A DNA stretch of 64,000 nt from positions 30,560 to 94,559 of IMG/VR virus record IMGVR_UViG_3300009183_000058. One strand, written 5' to 3'. Of this stretch, positions 29,601 to 35,327 are shown piece after piece. Origin of the DNA: a virus. Positions within the stretch are counted from its first letter, which is position 1. Each line of letters starts with the position of its first letter. The notes below the pieces were generated by a model. The model was given only the letters and a program-made list of their open reading frames with translations. It was not told the DNA's origin and did no database searches. Both the position numbers and the translations under genes were made by a program.

Positions 29601-30090
29601 TGTGTTAACAGTGAATGGTGAGCGTATCATGTATCGTGAACGCAATCTTTTGACAAATACAGTGAGCAGTCTCCTGCGAGGCACAGCCGGCACAGCAGTT
29701 GCGTTACACAGCGTGGGTGCGACTGTTTATAATCTAAATCGAGATAATTTAGCGCCTGTGATATATCAAGATCACTACTTGGGTTCTAATACTCTAGCAG
29801 ATGGAACAACCACAATCTTCACAGCAGATGTTAACCTAAGTCTAGAAGACTCAACTTTTGATGAACAGGCTATTTTGGTGTATGTGGGCGGAATCAAACA
29901 AACCAGCGGATACTCAGTAACCGGCGACAATCCTGTAACTGTAGAATTTGACACAGCACCCACAGCAGGCTATCAAGTAACAATTCAAGTTCGTCAAGGA
30001 TTGGGTTGGTACGGCCCCGGTGTGTACGAAACCACTGGTACACCTTTACAAGATAGTACCACTTTGGCGGCACAGTTTTTTAGAGGCTAA
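17629..30090 (+). CDS. Giant virion structural protein (4153 aa) with FG-GAP and CBM-like modules
   Basis: One open frame of 12.46 kb, about 450 kDa. The N-terminus (TVDFLPDIFQTVPNKQFLN, ATLDQLVQEPSFKKTQGYVG) resembles large baseplate/tail proteins of T4-like aquatic phages, probably anchoring it to the wedge. Beta-rich modules follow. Seven FG-GAP-like repeats lie at residues about 2147-2910 (such as FGASV..VGAPG). Three W/Y-rich modules of CBM5/12 type lie near residues 1742, 2660 and 3688 (for example YTIGTIVEYNQGLWIA). Several tail-fibre-like beta domains carry xVxVNGxxQxxxxDYT signatures, including near 2405 and at the C-terminus. It sits where T4 has gp7, gp8, gp10 and fibre-anchoring genes, and could replace several of them. 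A role in adsorption to host glycans is inferred from the modules. Confidence 0.8.
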   Translation: MAIRTVDFLPDIFQTVPNKQFLNATLDQLVQEPSFKKTQGYVGRRVGPGVNPNDYYVLEPDATRANYQLEPGVISLKPDTTDIQDAITYPGITDALAVQGANTTKSDRLYTSEYYTWDPFVSFDKFVNYSQYYWLPAGPDSVDVYATEIPLTDNFTVTRSTNAYTFSGVIGNNPVITLVRGGNYTFDVSQTGNAFWIQTDPGINGQLPYAPNISSRTVAGVSNNGEDLGTVSFYVPFKNAQQFYYDLTNLGNVDLLCELSYEQLNGMYLSDIIADYGGIDGITNLNNKTLVFTISPTFPTNNVWQIQYTYDIDGLPIVNLAPIATVNTLTKFSILFGTKWASTTWYSDASSAITEVPLLTAIKDVLWYQDGTNPDIFGQIRLVDQVDSSTINVVTDILGKKNYTSPNGVVFTNNLKVQFLAPVVPTSYANQEYYVAGVGTAIQLLPVVNYVTPETSTQSATVPFDSTPYDVGNFDASLNQPLVPDYLTIALDSPDLNAWTRSNRWFHIDVITASATYNNTVPLVDNAFRAKRPILEFRGGTRLYQMGTQGKQPVDIIDFTTTDALSTINGTVGYGVDGYTFIAGSRVIFARDTDPDVRDKIYVVEFVTFSDDGSSFSEPVINLVPASDADVLVDQTVVCLSGDTLQGISFYYDGVQWIRAQQKTSVNQAPLFDVYDSNGYSLSNRVVYPSSTFAGSKLFSYALGPGLDDTVLGFPLRYLSINNIGDIVFDNNLYADTFLYVKDNVSYTKNVSIGFVRQYADRLVYQRELGWQTAAVKSKIYQQFSFVYAVNTPLLLDVAALPVDTVPSVKVYIDSTFQDPGTYTYVTTDNTTTITFPSTTVIVPGQVIEVLVLSDQASAVGFYQVPINLENNPLNQNADNLTLGTIRTHYDSIGQNLIGLTGKINGANNSRDLGNIVPFGLSILQQSSPMTLAGYFLRSPEYNIFASLEYNSREYEKYKAQLLNAAVSGDYVNMTVPEILTAVITDLIAGRTSSNPFYWSDMLPGGNVYTESVTVITPISTQIFDTTQVYNYTSANYLGLLVYVNDRLLTRDIEYVVSTDAPTLTIIIPLAVGDTVAIQEYAETYGTFVPNTPTKLGLYPAFVPEIYLDTTYVTPRRVIRGHDGSITVAFGDFRDQLLLEFETRIYSNLKLDGNPVPLTATEVVPGQFRTTDYTLGEITDIESQDFLTWVGWNKLDYKSQDYLPNNGFTWNYSTASNKLTNNQPLAVGAWRGIYNYFYDTISPNTRPWEMLGFSVMPVWWINEYGPAPYTSGNLVLWDDLAAGLVRDPVAPYVLPQYARPQLTQVIPSGSEGALLPPIETVVGNFNSNNFQRNWAVGDDAPVENAWRTSSAYPFAIMRMLVLTRPAEFFSLFADRDLYKYDAELGQYLYNGRYRLDANGVEVYGNGVSKASYIDWIVDYNRVSGINSTDALTADLKNLDVRLCYRMAAFTGKNLIEIYTEKSSPNSLNSSLLLPDESYNLLFYKNVPFDQLTYSSIIVQSTASGWAVYGYSTTQPYFNISVSRVNGTLGTISAGGFEVRVPVTYSNQVVQVPYGYVFTNRTLLADFLLSYGALLQQQGLVFSQMENGYVLDWNQMVSEFLYWSGQGWAEGSIINLNPGATQVIVERPGAIVDSIALQTTENMVLNADRTPFATRDLVVERLDNTFTLRSLTADTINYFHIKFTSYENMVVLDNASIFADLIYYPATGARQSRVRLIGSTTTDWNGQLNAPGFILNQNNIKEWQPLRKYARGEIVLYKNFYYSAVDIVQPKAKFDFNEWTRSDYTKIQQGLLPNLPNKSDQLANTYNVYQANLELNQDLFAYNLIGFTPREYMVALNLDSTSQINLYRQFLGTKGTVRAAEIFTFADLGRGVNEYQIYENWAVQRGVYGANANRSFYEMRLNEALLTSNPSLIQVVIPGESSLAEQTVLLSNLWNQSYKITSPDILTTTLVKVTDTVLPSAGYVNIDDVDITVFNIDNTASLAGNLNNVNVGTIVWVAKINDYDWGIYRTAQIPGKITQINSNLNGTAVVTFSQAHGLVADNILLIKNFGSGLDGVYRILNVPNINQVTVVFSFLQTDQIVATGIGTPFTLQTQRVAQGSDIITLPYVNNLIAGSYAWIDSNENGLWQVVQKQEVFHTSGQLEVTSPVADSQFGASVAQARDNAFAFVGAPGYGDTQSGALYTYVRTSGNPFTQNSIIQCNNPGAYGFGSSVSIGDQTWGAVGAPTSIGSDSSANSGYVATIYRFPNSPTFLLSTLLTVPDATYIDSGSEFGTSVVVSPDEQWLYVGAPGVNQVLAYGLVEVATQLVEYVTDGVQSVYQYNLDVIIDSGEYQQLFVVLNDQLLTYTTDYTVNATTVSLNSTPVKDLVLRIGRRVAKTFTGNGVTQTFSLNEYLYSATNIYSFKVEVNGIIQRPNIDYTFSNSTRNITFDSGHIPTGTIDVSAQSYYDYVETLTPAGLSGGERFGQSISCSTDGRQIMIGCPNDTYDSVADAGAVYIYDRSVQRFIVTDATQTVYQVDTSLVSPTSVMLKNQFLTNTAGNASGDYTVTGTNEITLTVPAAVGDILEIDVNTFSLIQVVGSNVPFQSANFGQAVDLCINNCSLYTGAPQDGSVLPEAGSVERQVNQSRVYGITTSTVNARLNPGNTIRINNMEVALSTPTAWNSALTYTIGTIVEYNQGLWIAIKSVPVGTALSDTTYWQPSSWAAVLAQDIDNSTVPNVIARAGDVPGTQTFGLLTVSVKNTDAAAPGNKLTVLPGLIGNIFDSLGFETFVYTQTISSPYSVAYAGFGSAVNIDTSALTLTVGAPRGNLYRPTTFDGGLTYFDSKTTIFNGPLIQSGAVYTYNYFASTDSSVTNPGKFAFGQQVYDQTVTELDQYGTAVDYTNGILLAGSPGDDLGDSTLIARNYGAVSIFNNPDLSPSWKVTNLQQPVVDVGLINGVFAYDRITSAKTTFFDFIDPLQGKILGAARQNIDYIGAVDPAAYNVGAKNNNGRIWAATHEGQIWWDTNSVRFIDPNQDDIVYAARRWGQIFPGSSIDVYQWIASSVPPANYTGPGIPRNTINYCVTTGLNVTGVFGTTYYFWVKNITTINTAIGKTLSPSGIARYIADPRSSGIPYVAFVSPSATAIYNAVDQISAQDTVLSIEFDRQLTDDNVHVQYDLLPQDRADGFLPDNLYQKLQDSFCGVNVQGALVPDPNLSPAQRYGVLFRPRQSMFADRFTALQNYLEYVNAVLLQYPISETRNFSLLNSSEAEPQAGTGAWNKRVANIEELSYQNLAQVPVGYKYLVVSDSTQNGAWTIYTVTAAKTFATLFLSRVQNYDTRNYWNYVTWYLPGYNSSVKIIAEVANVATLDTLSLAAAPVGSSVKVTANSQGKFEIYLRTDTGWDRVGLQDGTIQFRAELWDYALGRFGFDVEVFDAQYFDQEPVIETRKIIQAINEQLLIGDLLIERNRALILMFNFILSEFEAPEWLTKTSLIDVDHKIRQLVPYQTYQRDNQDFVLNYIQEVKPYHVQIREFNLIYNGLDVYQGSVADFDLPAFYNTTQVPNQYMSPILTPYTLSTATGTGHPSTYSDVAPDSSLWQTQPYSFWFDNYALSIQDVVIADGGSGYTVAPQLIVTGDCVTQATMTAVVNSAGNISQVVVTDPGSGYITTAIITVSGGNGTGGRIVAVMGNNLVRSINTTIKYDRYQYATTIVPWTANVSYPTGTLVRYDNRVWSADATVSSATFDPDNWTLVPASSLSGVDRTMGYYVPGPNEPGLDLPLLIDGVDYPGVQVTAPTFSQNTGFDVGNFDINPFDNISYGPEGEPTYDPAILDAAYESSFLDIYLGTRATDINVVGGEFVGPYESHAPEELVPASVFDTMDFRVYTRQINISYGDGSTTGPYYAPTASLDVEVAVNNVVISPNEYTVDPGDSTVAEVTFNTAPAAGAVIVILEVDPVTGLELRIFQDMRGVQATYRMTPATTTTLIQTLYPDNDIAYVDDAGALAEPDLANNIWGVLTVNGERIMYRERNLLTNTVSSLLRGTAGTAVALHSVGATVYNLNRDNLAPVIYQDHYLGSNTLADGTTTIFTADVNLSLEDSTFDEQAILVYVGGIKQTSGYSVTGDNPVTVEFDTAPTAGYQVTIQVRQGLGWYGPGVYETTGTPLQDSTTLAAQFFRG
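24070..26360 (+). repeat. Seven FG-GAP-like repeats inside the giant protein
   Basis: Repeats share an FGxxV stretch followed about 10 residues later by (V/T)GAP or a variant: FGASV/VGAPG, FGSSV/VGAPT, FGTSV/VGAPG, FGQSI/IGCPN, FGQAV/TGAPQ, FGSAV/VGAPR, YGTAV/AGSPG. Most end in a GxVxxY strand. Seven is the blade number of integrin-alpha beta-propellers. Spacing is uneven because extra beta modules and one CBM-like module are inserted between repeats 3-4, 4-5 and 5-6. Confidence 0.7.
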
Positions 30091-30109
30091 AGAACAAGGT
30101 AAATAAAAC

Positions 30110-30256
30110 ATGATGCAAAATAATCAACAACCTGTCAAACAAGAGACAAACTCACAGCCAAAACGCCCTAACGAACAGGGATCAATTTCGGTTACAGGTT
30201 TTGTAAAGATTTTTGATCCAAAAACTAAAGAAACTTTTGTGGAGACTAGAGCATGA
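30110..30256 (+). CDS. Small protein (48 aa), partial copy of the next gene's N-terminus
   Basis: A short frame with two adjacent start ATGs (30110, 30113) and a stop that overlaps the next ATG (ATGA at 30253). The sequence after a Gln/Lys-rich lead is SVTGFVKIFDPKTKETFVET. The following gene begins KIEGFVKIFDPNNGEIFVDK, so both share GFVKIFDP plus further identities. It looks like a duplication of the first strand-pair of the downstream structural protein. It may be a real accessory virion peptide or a decaying duplicate. GGTAAATA precedes the ATG, and AAGG gives a weak ribosome-binding site. Confidence 0.6.
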   Translation: MMQNNQQPVKQETNSQPKRPNEQGSISVTGFVKIFDPKTKETFVETRA

Positions 30257-30867
30257 TTTCTCCGGGCATGGTAAAAATTGAAGGATTTGTCAAAATATTT
30301 GACCCCAACAACGGCGAAATTTTTGTGGACAAAAAGAACGCTATTCATTACGAAAATATGAGCATCAGCCTTGCTGAAACTCTCAGCAATAGAACCAGCG
30401 CACAAGGCGGCGGATGGATTTACACCATGGCATTTGGCAACGGTGGATCCAGTGTGGATCCCACAGGTATTATCACATACTTGCCCCCAAATACCACAGG
30501 TATCAATGCCGATCTCTACAATGAAACCTACGCCAAAGTGGTTGATGACAACTCAGCAGCCGATACAGACCCCACTAACAACTATATGTCAGTATTGCAT
30601 ACGTCAGGCAAGGTTTATACTGATATTTTGGTCAGTTGTTTGCTGGATTACGGTGAACCACCTGGGCAACAAGCATTTGACAATAGTACCAATTTTAACG
30701 GTGAATATGTGTTTGATGAACTGGGCTTAAAAGCCTGGACAGGCACAACTGCTGACAGACTGCTGACCCACGTGATTTTTCACCCTGTACAAAAATCATT
30801 AAATCGTCAGATACAGATTGATTATACTGTGCGTATACAGACCCTGACCAACCTAAGCACAGCATAA
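30253..30867 (+). CDS. Putative baseplate/tail structural protein (204 aa)
   Basis: The N-terminal GFVKIFDP strand and AIHYENMSISLAETLSNR helix lead into a beta-rich body (GWIYTMAFGNGGSSVDPTG, NYMSVLHTSGKVYTDILVS) and an end of TRxQTLTNL type. It has no enzyme motif. It lies between the giant protein and the fibre genes and is coupled to the 48-residue gene that copies its N-terminus. Conserved in style among T4-like aquatic phages; a wedge-to-fibre adaptor is possible but unproven. Confidence 0.6.
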   Translation: MISPGMVKIEGFVKIFDPNNGEIFVDKKNAIHYENMSISLAETLSNRTSAQGGGWIYTMAFGNGGSSVDPTGIITYLPPNTTGINADLYNETYAKVVDDNSAADTDPTNNYMSVLHTSGKVYTDILVSCLLDYGEPPGQQAFDNSTNFNGEYVFDELGLKAWTGTTADRLLTHVIFHPVQKSLNRQIQIDYTVRIQTLTNLSTA

Positions 30868-30870
30868 ATA
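30863..30870 (+). promoter_or_regulatory. Candidate late promoter before the fibre genes
   Basis: CATAAATA matches 7 of 8 bases of the late octamer and overlaps the stop codon of the upstream gene. The predicted start near 30876 gives a 19-base leader with CGGAG (30884-30888) before the ATG at 30895. Confidence 0.45.
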
Positions 30871-30894
30871 GAGATAGAGCATTCGGAGTAACAC

Positions 30895-32097
30895 ATGTCA
30901 TATACAATTACACTAACTGATGGCGCGATTTTTGCTACCATAGCAGATGGCACCATCAACACTGATTCCAGCATGACCCTGGTGGGTAAAAACTGGGCCG
31001 GTTACGGACAATTCCTAGACGACAACTTTATTCGTCTATTGGAGAATGGTTCTAATACCACAGCACCTGGCGCACCGCTAACTGGGCAACTTTGGTGGAA
31101 CCAAACTTCGGGCACAATGCAGGTGTACAACGGTAGCACATTCAAGACCATTGGCGGCGCCGCAGCCAGTTCTTCTGCTCCAACATCAAACGTTGCTGGC
31201 GATTTGTGGTATGACACAGTCAATCAACAGTTGAATGTTTACACGGGCACAGCCTTTATCGTAGTAGGTCCTGCGTATACTCCGGGCACAGGCACAACAG
31301 GTGCTATTGTTGCCACAATTGTAGACAACACAGCAACATCACATTTTGTAATTGAATTATATGCCAACAACAGCATTGTTGGCATCATCAGCAAGGACCA
31401 AACATTTACTCCTGGTTCGGCTGTTGCTGGTGGGTGGGGTGTACAAGCAGTCAACCCTGGTCTCACCTTGGGCACTAGTATTGCTAATAACGCTGTTTGG
31501 GGCAACTCAACAAATTCATTGGCTTTGAATAGTTTAACCAGTAGTCAATTCATGCGTAGTGATGCCAATACCGCTTGCTCAGGCACAATCACAGTGAACA
31601 CCAGTGGTGCCGCTACTGGTATCATCAACGGTGCAGGTAATGCAATTGGTAATATTGGATCATCGGGCAGTTACTTCAACACAATTTTTGCCACGGCAAC
31701 CACAGCACTTTACGCCGACGTTGCAGAACGCTTTGCCGCAGACGAAATCTACACACCAGGTACAGTAGTTGAACTAGGTGGCTCAGCCGAAATCACCATG
31801 GTCCGGACAGACGCCAGCAACAATGTGTTTGGTGTAATTTCTACTAGACCTGCATTTACCATGAACGGTGGTGCGGGTGAAAACGACACACACCCTCCAG
31901 TGGCCATGACAGGTCGTGTGCCTGTTCGTGTAACAGGTGCAGTACGCAAAGGCGATAGATTGATTTCGGCAGGCGACGGCATTGCCCGATCTGCTCAACC
32001 CGAAGAAGCAAATGCGTTTAATGTTATCGGTCGTGCATTGACAGATAAATTAGACACAGGACTTGGCACAGTAGAAGCCATTGTCACAATTAAATAA
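30895..32097 (+). CDS. Tail fibre-like protein (400 aa)
   Basis: The N-terminal part has the fibre pattern LTDGAIFATIADGTINTDSS, then FLDDNFIRLLENGSN and repeats of the GxLWWNQTSGxMxVYNG / GDLWYDTVNQQLNVYTG type (residues about 55-115), typical of phage fibres and collar proteins. Residues about 200-280 are Ser/Thr/Gly/Asn-rich shaft. The C-terminal 120 residues (YADVAERFAADEIYTPGTVV, then VPVRVTGAVRKGDRLISAG) resemble the terminal peptidase G2/IMC-like chaperone module of tail spikes, which may be self-cleaving. No catalytic assignment is possible by eye. Confidence 0.72.
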   Translation: MSYTITLTDGAIFATIADGTINTDSSMTLVGKNWAGYGQFLDDNFIRLLENGSNTTAPGAPLTGQLWWNQTSGTMQVYNGSTFKTIGGAAASSSAPTSNVAGDLWYDTVNQQLNVYTGTAFIVVGPAYTPGTGTTGAIVATIVDNTATSHFVIELYANNSIVGIISKDQTFTPGSAVAGGWGVQAVNPGLTLGTSIANNAVWGNSTNSLALNSLTSSQFMRSDANTACSGTITVNTSGAATGIINGAGNAIGNIGSSGSYFNTIFATATTALYADVAERFAADEIYTPGTVVELGGSAEITMVRTDASNNVFGVISTRPAFTMNGGAGENDTHPPVAMTGRVPVRVTGAVRKGDRLISAGDGIARSAQPEEANAFNVIGRALTDKLDTGLGTVEAIVTIK

Positions 32098-32109
32098 CAG
32101 GAAACAGCA

Positions 32110-33102
32110 ATGACTTATACCGTAGGATCACAAATATTAGCCGCAGACTACAACACGTTTGCAGGTAACACCACAGCAGGATTAAATCGTGTTTGGAGTA
32201 CAGGATCGGGTGATGCAGGGTGGGGACAAACCGACATTGCCACAGTGGCTGCAAGCGGAATTGTTACAGCCACAAACTGGGCTACTTTGGTCAATAACTT
32301 GGCCACATCTGGTACTCAAACTGGCACAACTCTCACTTCAAGAACAGCACCTGTCACAGGAAACATTGTTGCCATCTTGGCCAATGTACAAACAGATATT
32401 ACTAGTGTAACAACCAATCGCGGCAATGCGGCTGCCTCTGGTACTGAGTACGGAACATTTACAGGCACCACAAGCAAAACCACTGCCACTGGGTCAGGAC
32501 AAGCCGCTTGGTCTATCACATTCACACACACTGTGACATTCCCGTCAGCCAACCAAGCACGTTATTTCTGGAACGCGGGCGGTATTGTACGTTTAAAATA
32601 CGGCAAGAGTTCCACAGGCACTGACAATGATCCTGAATGGAACACATTTGCTGGACAGTGCGGCACAATCAACCTTACTGGTCGTATTAACAACACTACC
32701 AACACAATTGCCGCCCAAGCCTACACCGGAACCACCAGACTCAGTGGCACAGGTGGTACACAAACCACTCTCGCTACCACAACAGGTTGGTACAATCTAA
32801 CAGCATCACCCGCTACCATATTCCAATTGAACAATGCCACTAGTCCATATTCAGGCGAATACATTCGTACCACTGCCACAGCCACAAGTTCCACAGTGTT
32901 GACCTTGGTCACAACCTGGGTCAGCGATGGATCATCAGGTGCAGGTACTACTGCTGATATTTCGGGAGGTACAGCAACTGCCAGTCCATCAACCACAATC
33001 TCAGGCACAGCACCCACAACTTTGGTCACATATCTTCCACCAAGTTCGGCCACTTTGAGTAATTCGTGGGGAACACCCACAATTGCTGCCAGCGTAGCCT
33101 AA
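32110..33102 (+). CDS. Tail fibre-like structural protein (330 aa)
   Basis: It begins MTYTVGSQILAADYNTFAGN, an opening I associate with fibre or tail-tip proteins of T4-like aquatic phages. The rest is extremely Thr/Ser/Gly/Asn-rich beta sequence with a central folded part (YFWNAGGIVRLKYGKSS, NDPEWNTFAGQCGTINL). AGGA lies 8 bases before the ATG. It is the last gene of the tail operon and is followed 16 bases later by an intrinsic terminator. It probably forms part of a distal fibre. Confidence 0.65.
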   Translation: MTYTVGSQILAADYNTFAGNTTAGLNRVWSTGSGDAGWGQTDIATVAASGIVTATNWATLVNNLATSGTQTGTTLTSRTAPVTGNIVAILANVQTDITSVTTNRGNAAASGTEYGTFTGTTSKTTATGSGQAAWSITFTHTVTFPSANQARYFWNAGGIVRLKYGKSSTGTDNDPEWNTFAGQCGTINLTGRINNTTNTIAAQAYTGTTRLSGTGGTQTTLATTTGWYNLTASPATIFQLNNATSPYSGEYIRTTATATSSTVLTLVTTWVSDGSSGAGTTADISGGTATASPSTTISGTAPTTLVTYLPPSSATLSNSWGTPTIAASVA

Positions 33103-33118
33103 TTGGCAAACCCAAACA

Positions 33119-33150
33119 GGGCAAAAGGTAGACTTTTGCCCTTTTTTCTT
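33119..33150 (+). terminator. Intrinsic terminator after the tail module
   Basis: GGGCAAAAG (33119-33127) and CTTTTGCCC (33133-33141) form a perfect 9-bp stem with a GTAGA loop, followed by TTTTTTCTTTT. It closes the 28-kb tail operon. The -35 of the following promoter candidate lies in its loop and right arm. Confidence 0.88.
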
Positions 33151-33157
33151 TTATAAT
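33129..33157 (+). promoter_or_regulatory. sigma70-type promoter for the accessory island
   Basis: TAGACT (33129-33134, 4 of 6) and a perfect TATAAT (33152-33157) are separated by 17 bases. TATAAT ends 6 bases before the ATG at 33164, so initiation would fall at or next to the start codon. The element overlaps the terminator, leaving no room for another site. Confidence 0.5.
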
Positions 33158-33163
33158 ACTACA

Positions 33164-33472
33164 ATGAATACCGACACATTAATTGCTCATGCACGAGCAC
33201 GTTTTGATCATGTGGCCGCACGACGTGTGTTGAAAGAAAAGTATGAGGCTCGAATGTTGTTTGCTCATGCTGGAGGCATGTGGCGAGCCGGACCTGAATT
33301 ACAATGTACCTTGCTCAGTTGTGCTCAAGATAAGGATGTTGTGCTACTAGATCTATACGAAACCCCTGTACGTGTAAATGTTCCCGAACTGTTTGCAAAA
33401 TCACATGGCCATTGGCAAGAACAAATGAATGCCTGGCTGGTAGAATATGAAGAACAAAGTCGAAAAAGATGA
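33164..33472 (+). CDS. Hypothetical protein (102 aa), first gene of the island
   Basis: Not recognised. It is a small, charged protein (HARARFDHVAARRVLKEKYEA at the start, then FAHAGGMWRAGPELQCTLL). It ends in a Glu/Arg-rich helix. No leader sequence, membrane segment or metal motif. It has no clear Shine-Dalgarno, consistent with the promoter sitting directly before the ATG. The TGA overlaps the next ATG (ATGA). Similar short proteins occur next to tail genes in T4-like phages, so it may belong functionally to the tail module. Confidence 0.6.
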   Translation: MNTDTLIAHARARFDHVAARRVLKEKYEARMLFAHAGGMWRAGPELQCTLLSCAQDKDVVLLDLYETPVRVNVPELFAKSHGHWQEQMNAWLVEYEEQSRKR

Positions 33473-34275
33473 CCACGGGCGCATTGATATTTGCGTTTGA
33501 CAATGAACAAACCGACTACGTTGCTATGGCTGGATGGAGTGCTAACAGAATTCATAGGCACCTCAACATTCCAGTGGCCATCGTCACCGACGCAAGTCCA
33601 ACAGATCGACGCCTGGCTGCCGCAGATCAAATCATTAATGCAACGCCAGTTTCCGGTGGAAAACGTTGGTTTGCGGATTATCAAGCGACTGTGTCTTGGC
33701 ACAACGCAAGTAGAACTGATTCATATCGACTTACGCCTTGGGATCAAACTTTAGTACTAGACGCTGACTATGTAGTGTGCAGTAAAGAATTACAAATGGT
33801 AATCAACAGTCCGCAAGATTTTATGTGTCACAGATTGGCCTGGGACATGACCAGCATGAATGACTTTGACGGGCTCAACTATTTTGGGCACAATCGCATG
33901 CCCATGTGGTGGGCCACAGTCATGATGTTCCGCAAATCAAACACAGCACAATACATTTTTGATTGCATGGGCATGATACGTGCAAACTGGCGCCACTACA
34001 AGGACTTATATCATATTCCAGGCTCTACCTATCGCAATGACTATGCTCTCAGTATCGCTCTAGGTATTGTGAGTGGACACACACTAAAAGTAGACAACAT
34101 ACCATTCAGAATGGCCAGCGTCATGCCCGAACACAAACTTACACAACTAGATGAAGACTTTTTTCAAATTGAATATCTAGACAACAAACGCCCAAAAAAG
34201 ATAGCATGGGCTGGCACATCTTTTCATGCCATGGGCAAAAAACATTTAGGAGATATCATTGCCAATTCTTGCTGA
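33469..34275 (+). CDS. GT-A-like glycosyltransferase (268 aa)
   Basis: It opens GALIFAFDNEQTDYVAMAGW and has a nucleotide-sugar-type strand with a DxD motif: QTLVLDADYVVCS (near residue 95). This is typical of GT-A transferases that hold the sugar nucleotide through a metal. The remaining body (NRMPMWWATVMMFRKSNTA, STYRNDYALSIALG) fits a GT8-like layout in which the acceptor half follows the DxD. The next gene looks like a shorter relative (LEADMVIAS in the same place). It overlaps its neighbours by 4 and 17 bases. The donor and acceptor sugar are unknown. Confidence 0.68.
   Translation: MTTGALIFAFDNEQTDYVAMAGWSANRIHRHLNIPVAIVTDASPTDRRLAAADQIINATPVSGGKRWFADYQATVSWHNASRTDSYRLTPWDQTLVLDADYVVCSKELQMVINSPQDFMCHRLAWDMTSMNDFDGLNYFGHNRMPMWWATVMMFRKSNTAQYIFDCMGMIRANWRHYKDLYHIPGSTYRNDYALSIALGIVSGHTLKVDNIPFRMASVMPEHKLTQLDEDFFQIEYLDNKRPKKIAWAGTSFHAMGKKHLGDIIANSC
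34248..34253 (+). promoter_or_regulatory. Ribosome-binding site deciding a TTG start
   Basis: AGGAGA lies 5 bases before a TTG at 34259 and inside the previous gene. No ATG in that frame begins nearby, so this site supports the TTG as start of the second glycosyltransferase-like gene. Confidence 0.6.
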
Positions 34276-34993
34276 ACGTGGCTATCTAATACCTGCCGTC
34301 AATACTGAAGATACAGATTATGTGGTCTGTGCCGAGCAGTTGGCTGACAGCATACGGCAGTGGCACCCTGAGGTCAACATAACCATACTCACCAGAGAAA
34401 TGTTGCCCAATGGTGATCAAGGTGGCTTTGCCAATGATTGGCAATGCTTCGCAGCCAGCCCTTATAGACAAACTATCAAACTAGAAGCCGACATGGTCAT
34501 AGCCAGTCCCATTGAGCATTGGTGGACTATGCTACAGCATAGAGACGTTGTGGTATCCACCAGTGCCAGAGACTTTTATGATCAACCAGCCACCAGTAGA
34601 TATTATAGAAAAGTGTTTGATGCCAACCACTTGCCCGATGTTTACAATGCCATAACCTATTGGCGAGTGAGTCAAACAGCAAAAGAGTTTTTTCAATTGG
34701 TGCGAAATATTTTTGAAAACTGGACTGAATATCGAACATTACTAAAGTTTCCAGATGAAGAGGCTTCTACAGATTTAGTATATGCTATGGCCGCACAAAT
34801 TATGGGACCAGAACAAGTAACTATGCCGTTTGCAAGTTATCCCCGGATTGTGCATATGAAACGCCATATGATTCCTACGCACACGCAAAATTGGACACAG
34901 GAGTTAATTTGGGAAAATAATCCTTTGAGATTCAACACAGTGGCTCAGTGGGGTGCAGTGCATTATCATCAAAAGGATTGGCGAAATGACTGA
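34259..34993 (+). CDS. Glycosyltransferase-like protein (244 aa), TTG start
   Basis: A paralogue-like partner of the preceding gene. The N-terminus (RGYLIPAVNTEDTDYVVCAE) is followed by a strand with acidic residues IKLEADMVIAS, where the first protein has LDADYVVCS. The first Asp of DxD is Glu here (ExD). Later parts also correspond (NAITYWRVSQTAKEFFQLV; DLVYAMAAQIMG). It starts at a TTG with a good AGGAGA, and overlaps the previous gene by 17 bases. It may be a transferase with altered metal binding, or a non-catalytic partner. Confidence 0.6.
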   Translation: MPILAERGYLIPAVNTEDTDYVVCAEQLADSIRQWHPEVNITILTREMLPNGDQGGFANDWQCFAASPYRQTIKLEADMVIASPIEHWWTMLQHRDVVVSTSARDFYDQPATSRYYRKVFDANHLPDVYNAITYWRVSQTAKEFFQLVRNIFENWTEYRTLLKFPDEEASTDLVYAMAAQIMGPEQVTMPFASYPRIVHMKRHMIPTHTQNWTQELIWENNPLRFNTVAQWGAVHYHQKDWRND

Positions 34994-35327
34994 ACAAGAA
35001 TTCTTAGACTTTTGGAACGCCATTGAGTGGCCTGAAATCAAAACAGTTTACCACAGACTTTACTACGATGATCAGGGCATGCCATTGTTTTACAGCCATG
35101 AAGATCAACCCGGTAAGTACATTGATCTTACTCCGGAACAGTTTGCATTAAGAGACCTGCAGGTGCGTGTGGTTAATGGTGTGTTAACACCACGCAAAAG
35201 ACCTGGACCACCAAAATTGGTGCCCAGTAGCACAGGAACACCGTGTTACCCTAATGATGTTGCTGTTGTTGTGAGTGAGCAAAAATCCAACCAACAATGG
35301 AAATTAAAACAATATGAGCAAGATTGA
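34986..35327 (+). CDS. Hypothetical protein (113 aa)
   Basis: The ATG at 34986 overlaps the previous stop by 8 bases; a longer frame from 34953 would only extend into the previous gene. The start MTEQEFLDFWNAIEWPEIK leads to YYDDQGMPLFYSHEDQPGKY and LTPEQFALRDLQVRVVNGV, a compact mixed alpha/beta protein. The C-terminus is a Pro/Lys-rich flexible tail. It resembles short conserved phage proteins in style but I cannot name it. It sits between two sugar-transferase-type genes. Confidence 0.58.
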   Translation: MTEQEFLDFWNAIEWPEIKTVYHRLYYDDQGMPLFYSHEDQPGKYIDLTPEQFALRDLQVRVVNGVLTPRKRPGPPKLVPSSTGTPCYPNDVAVVVSEQKSNQQWKLKQYEQD

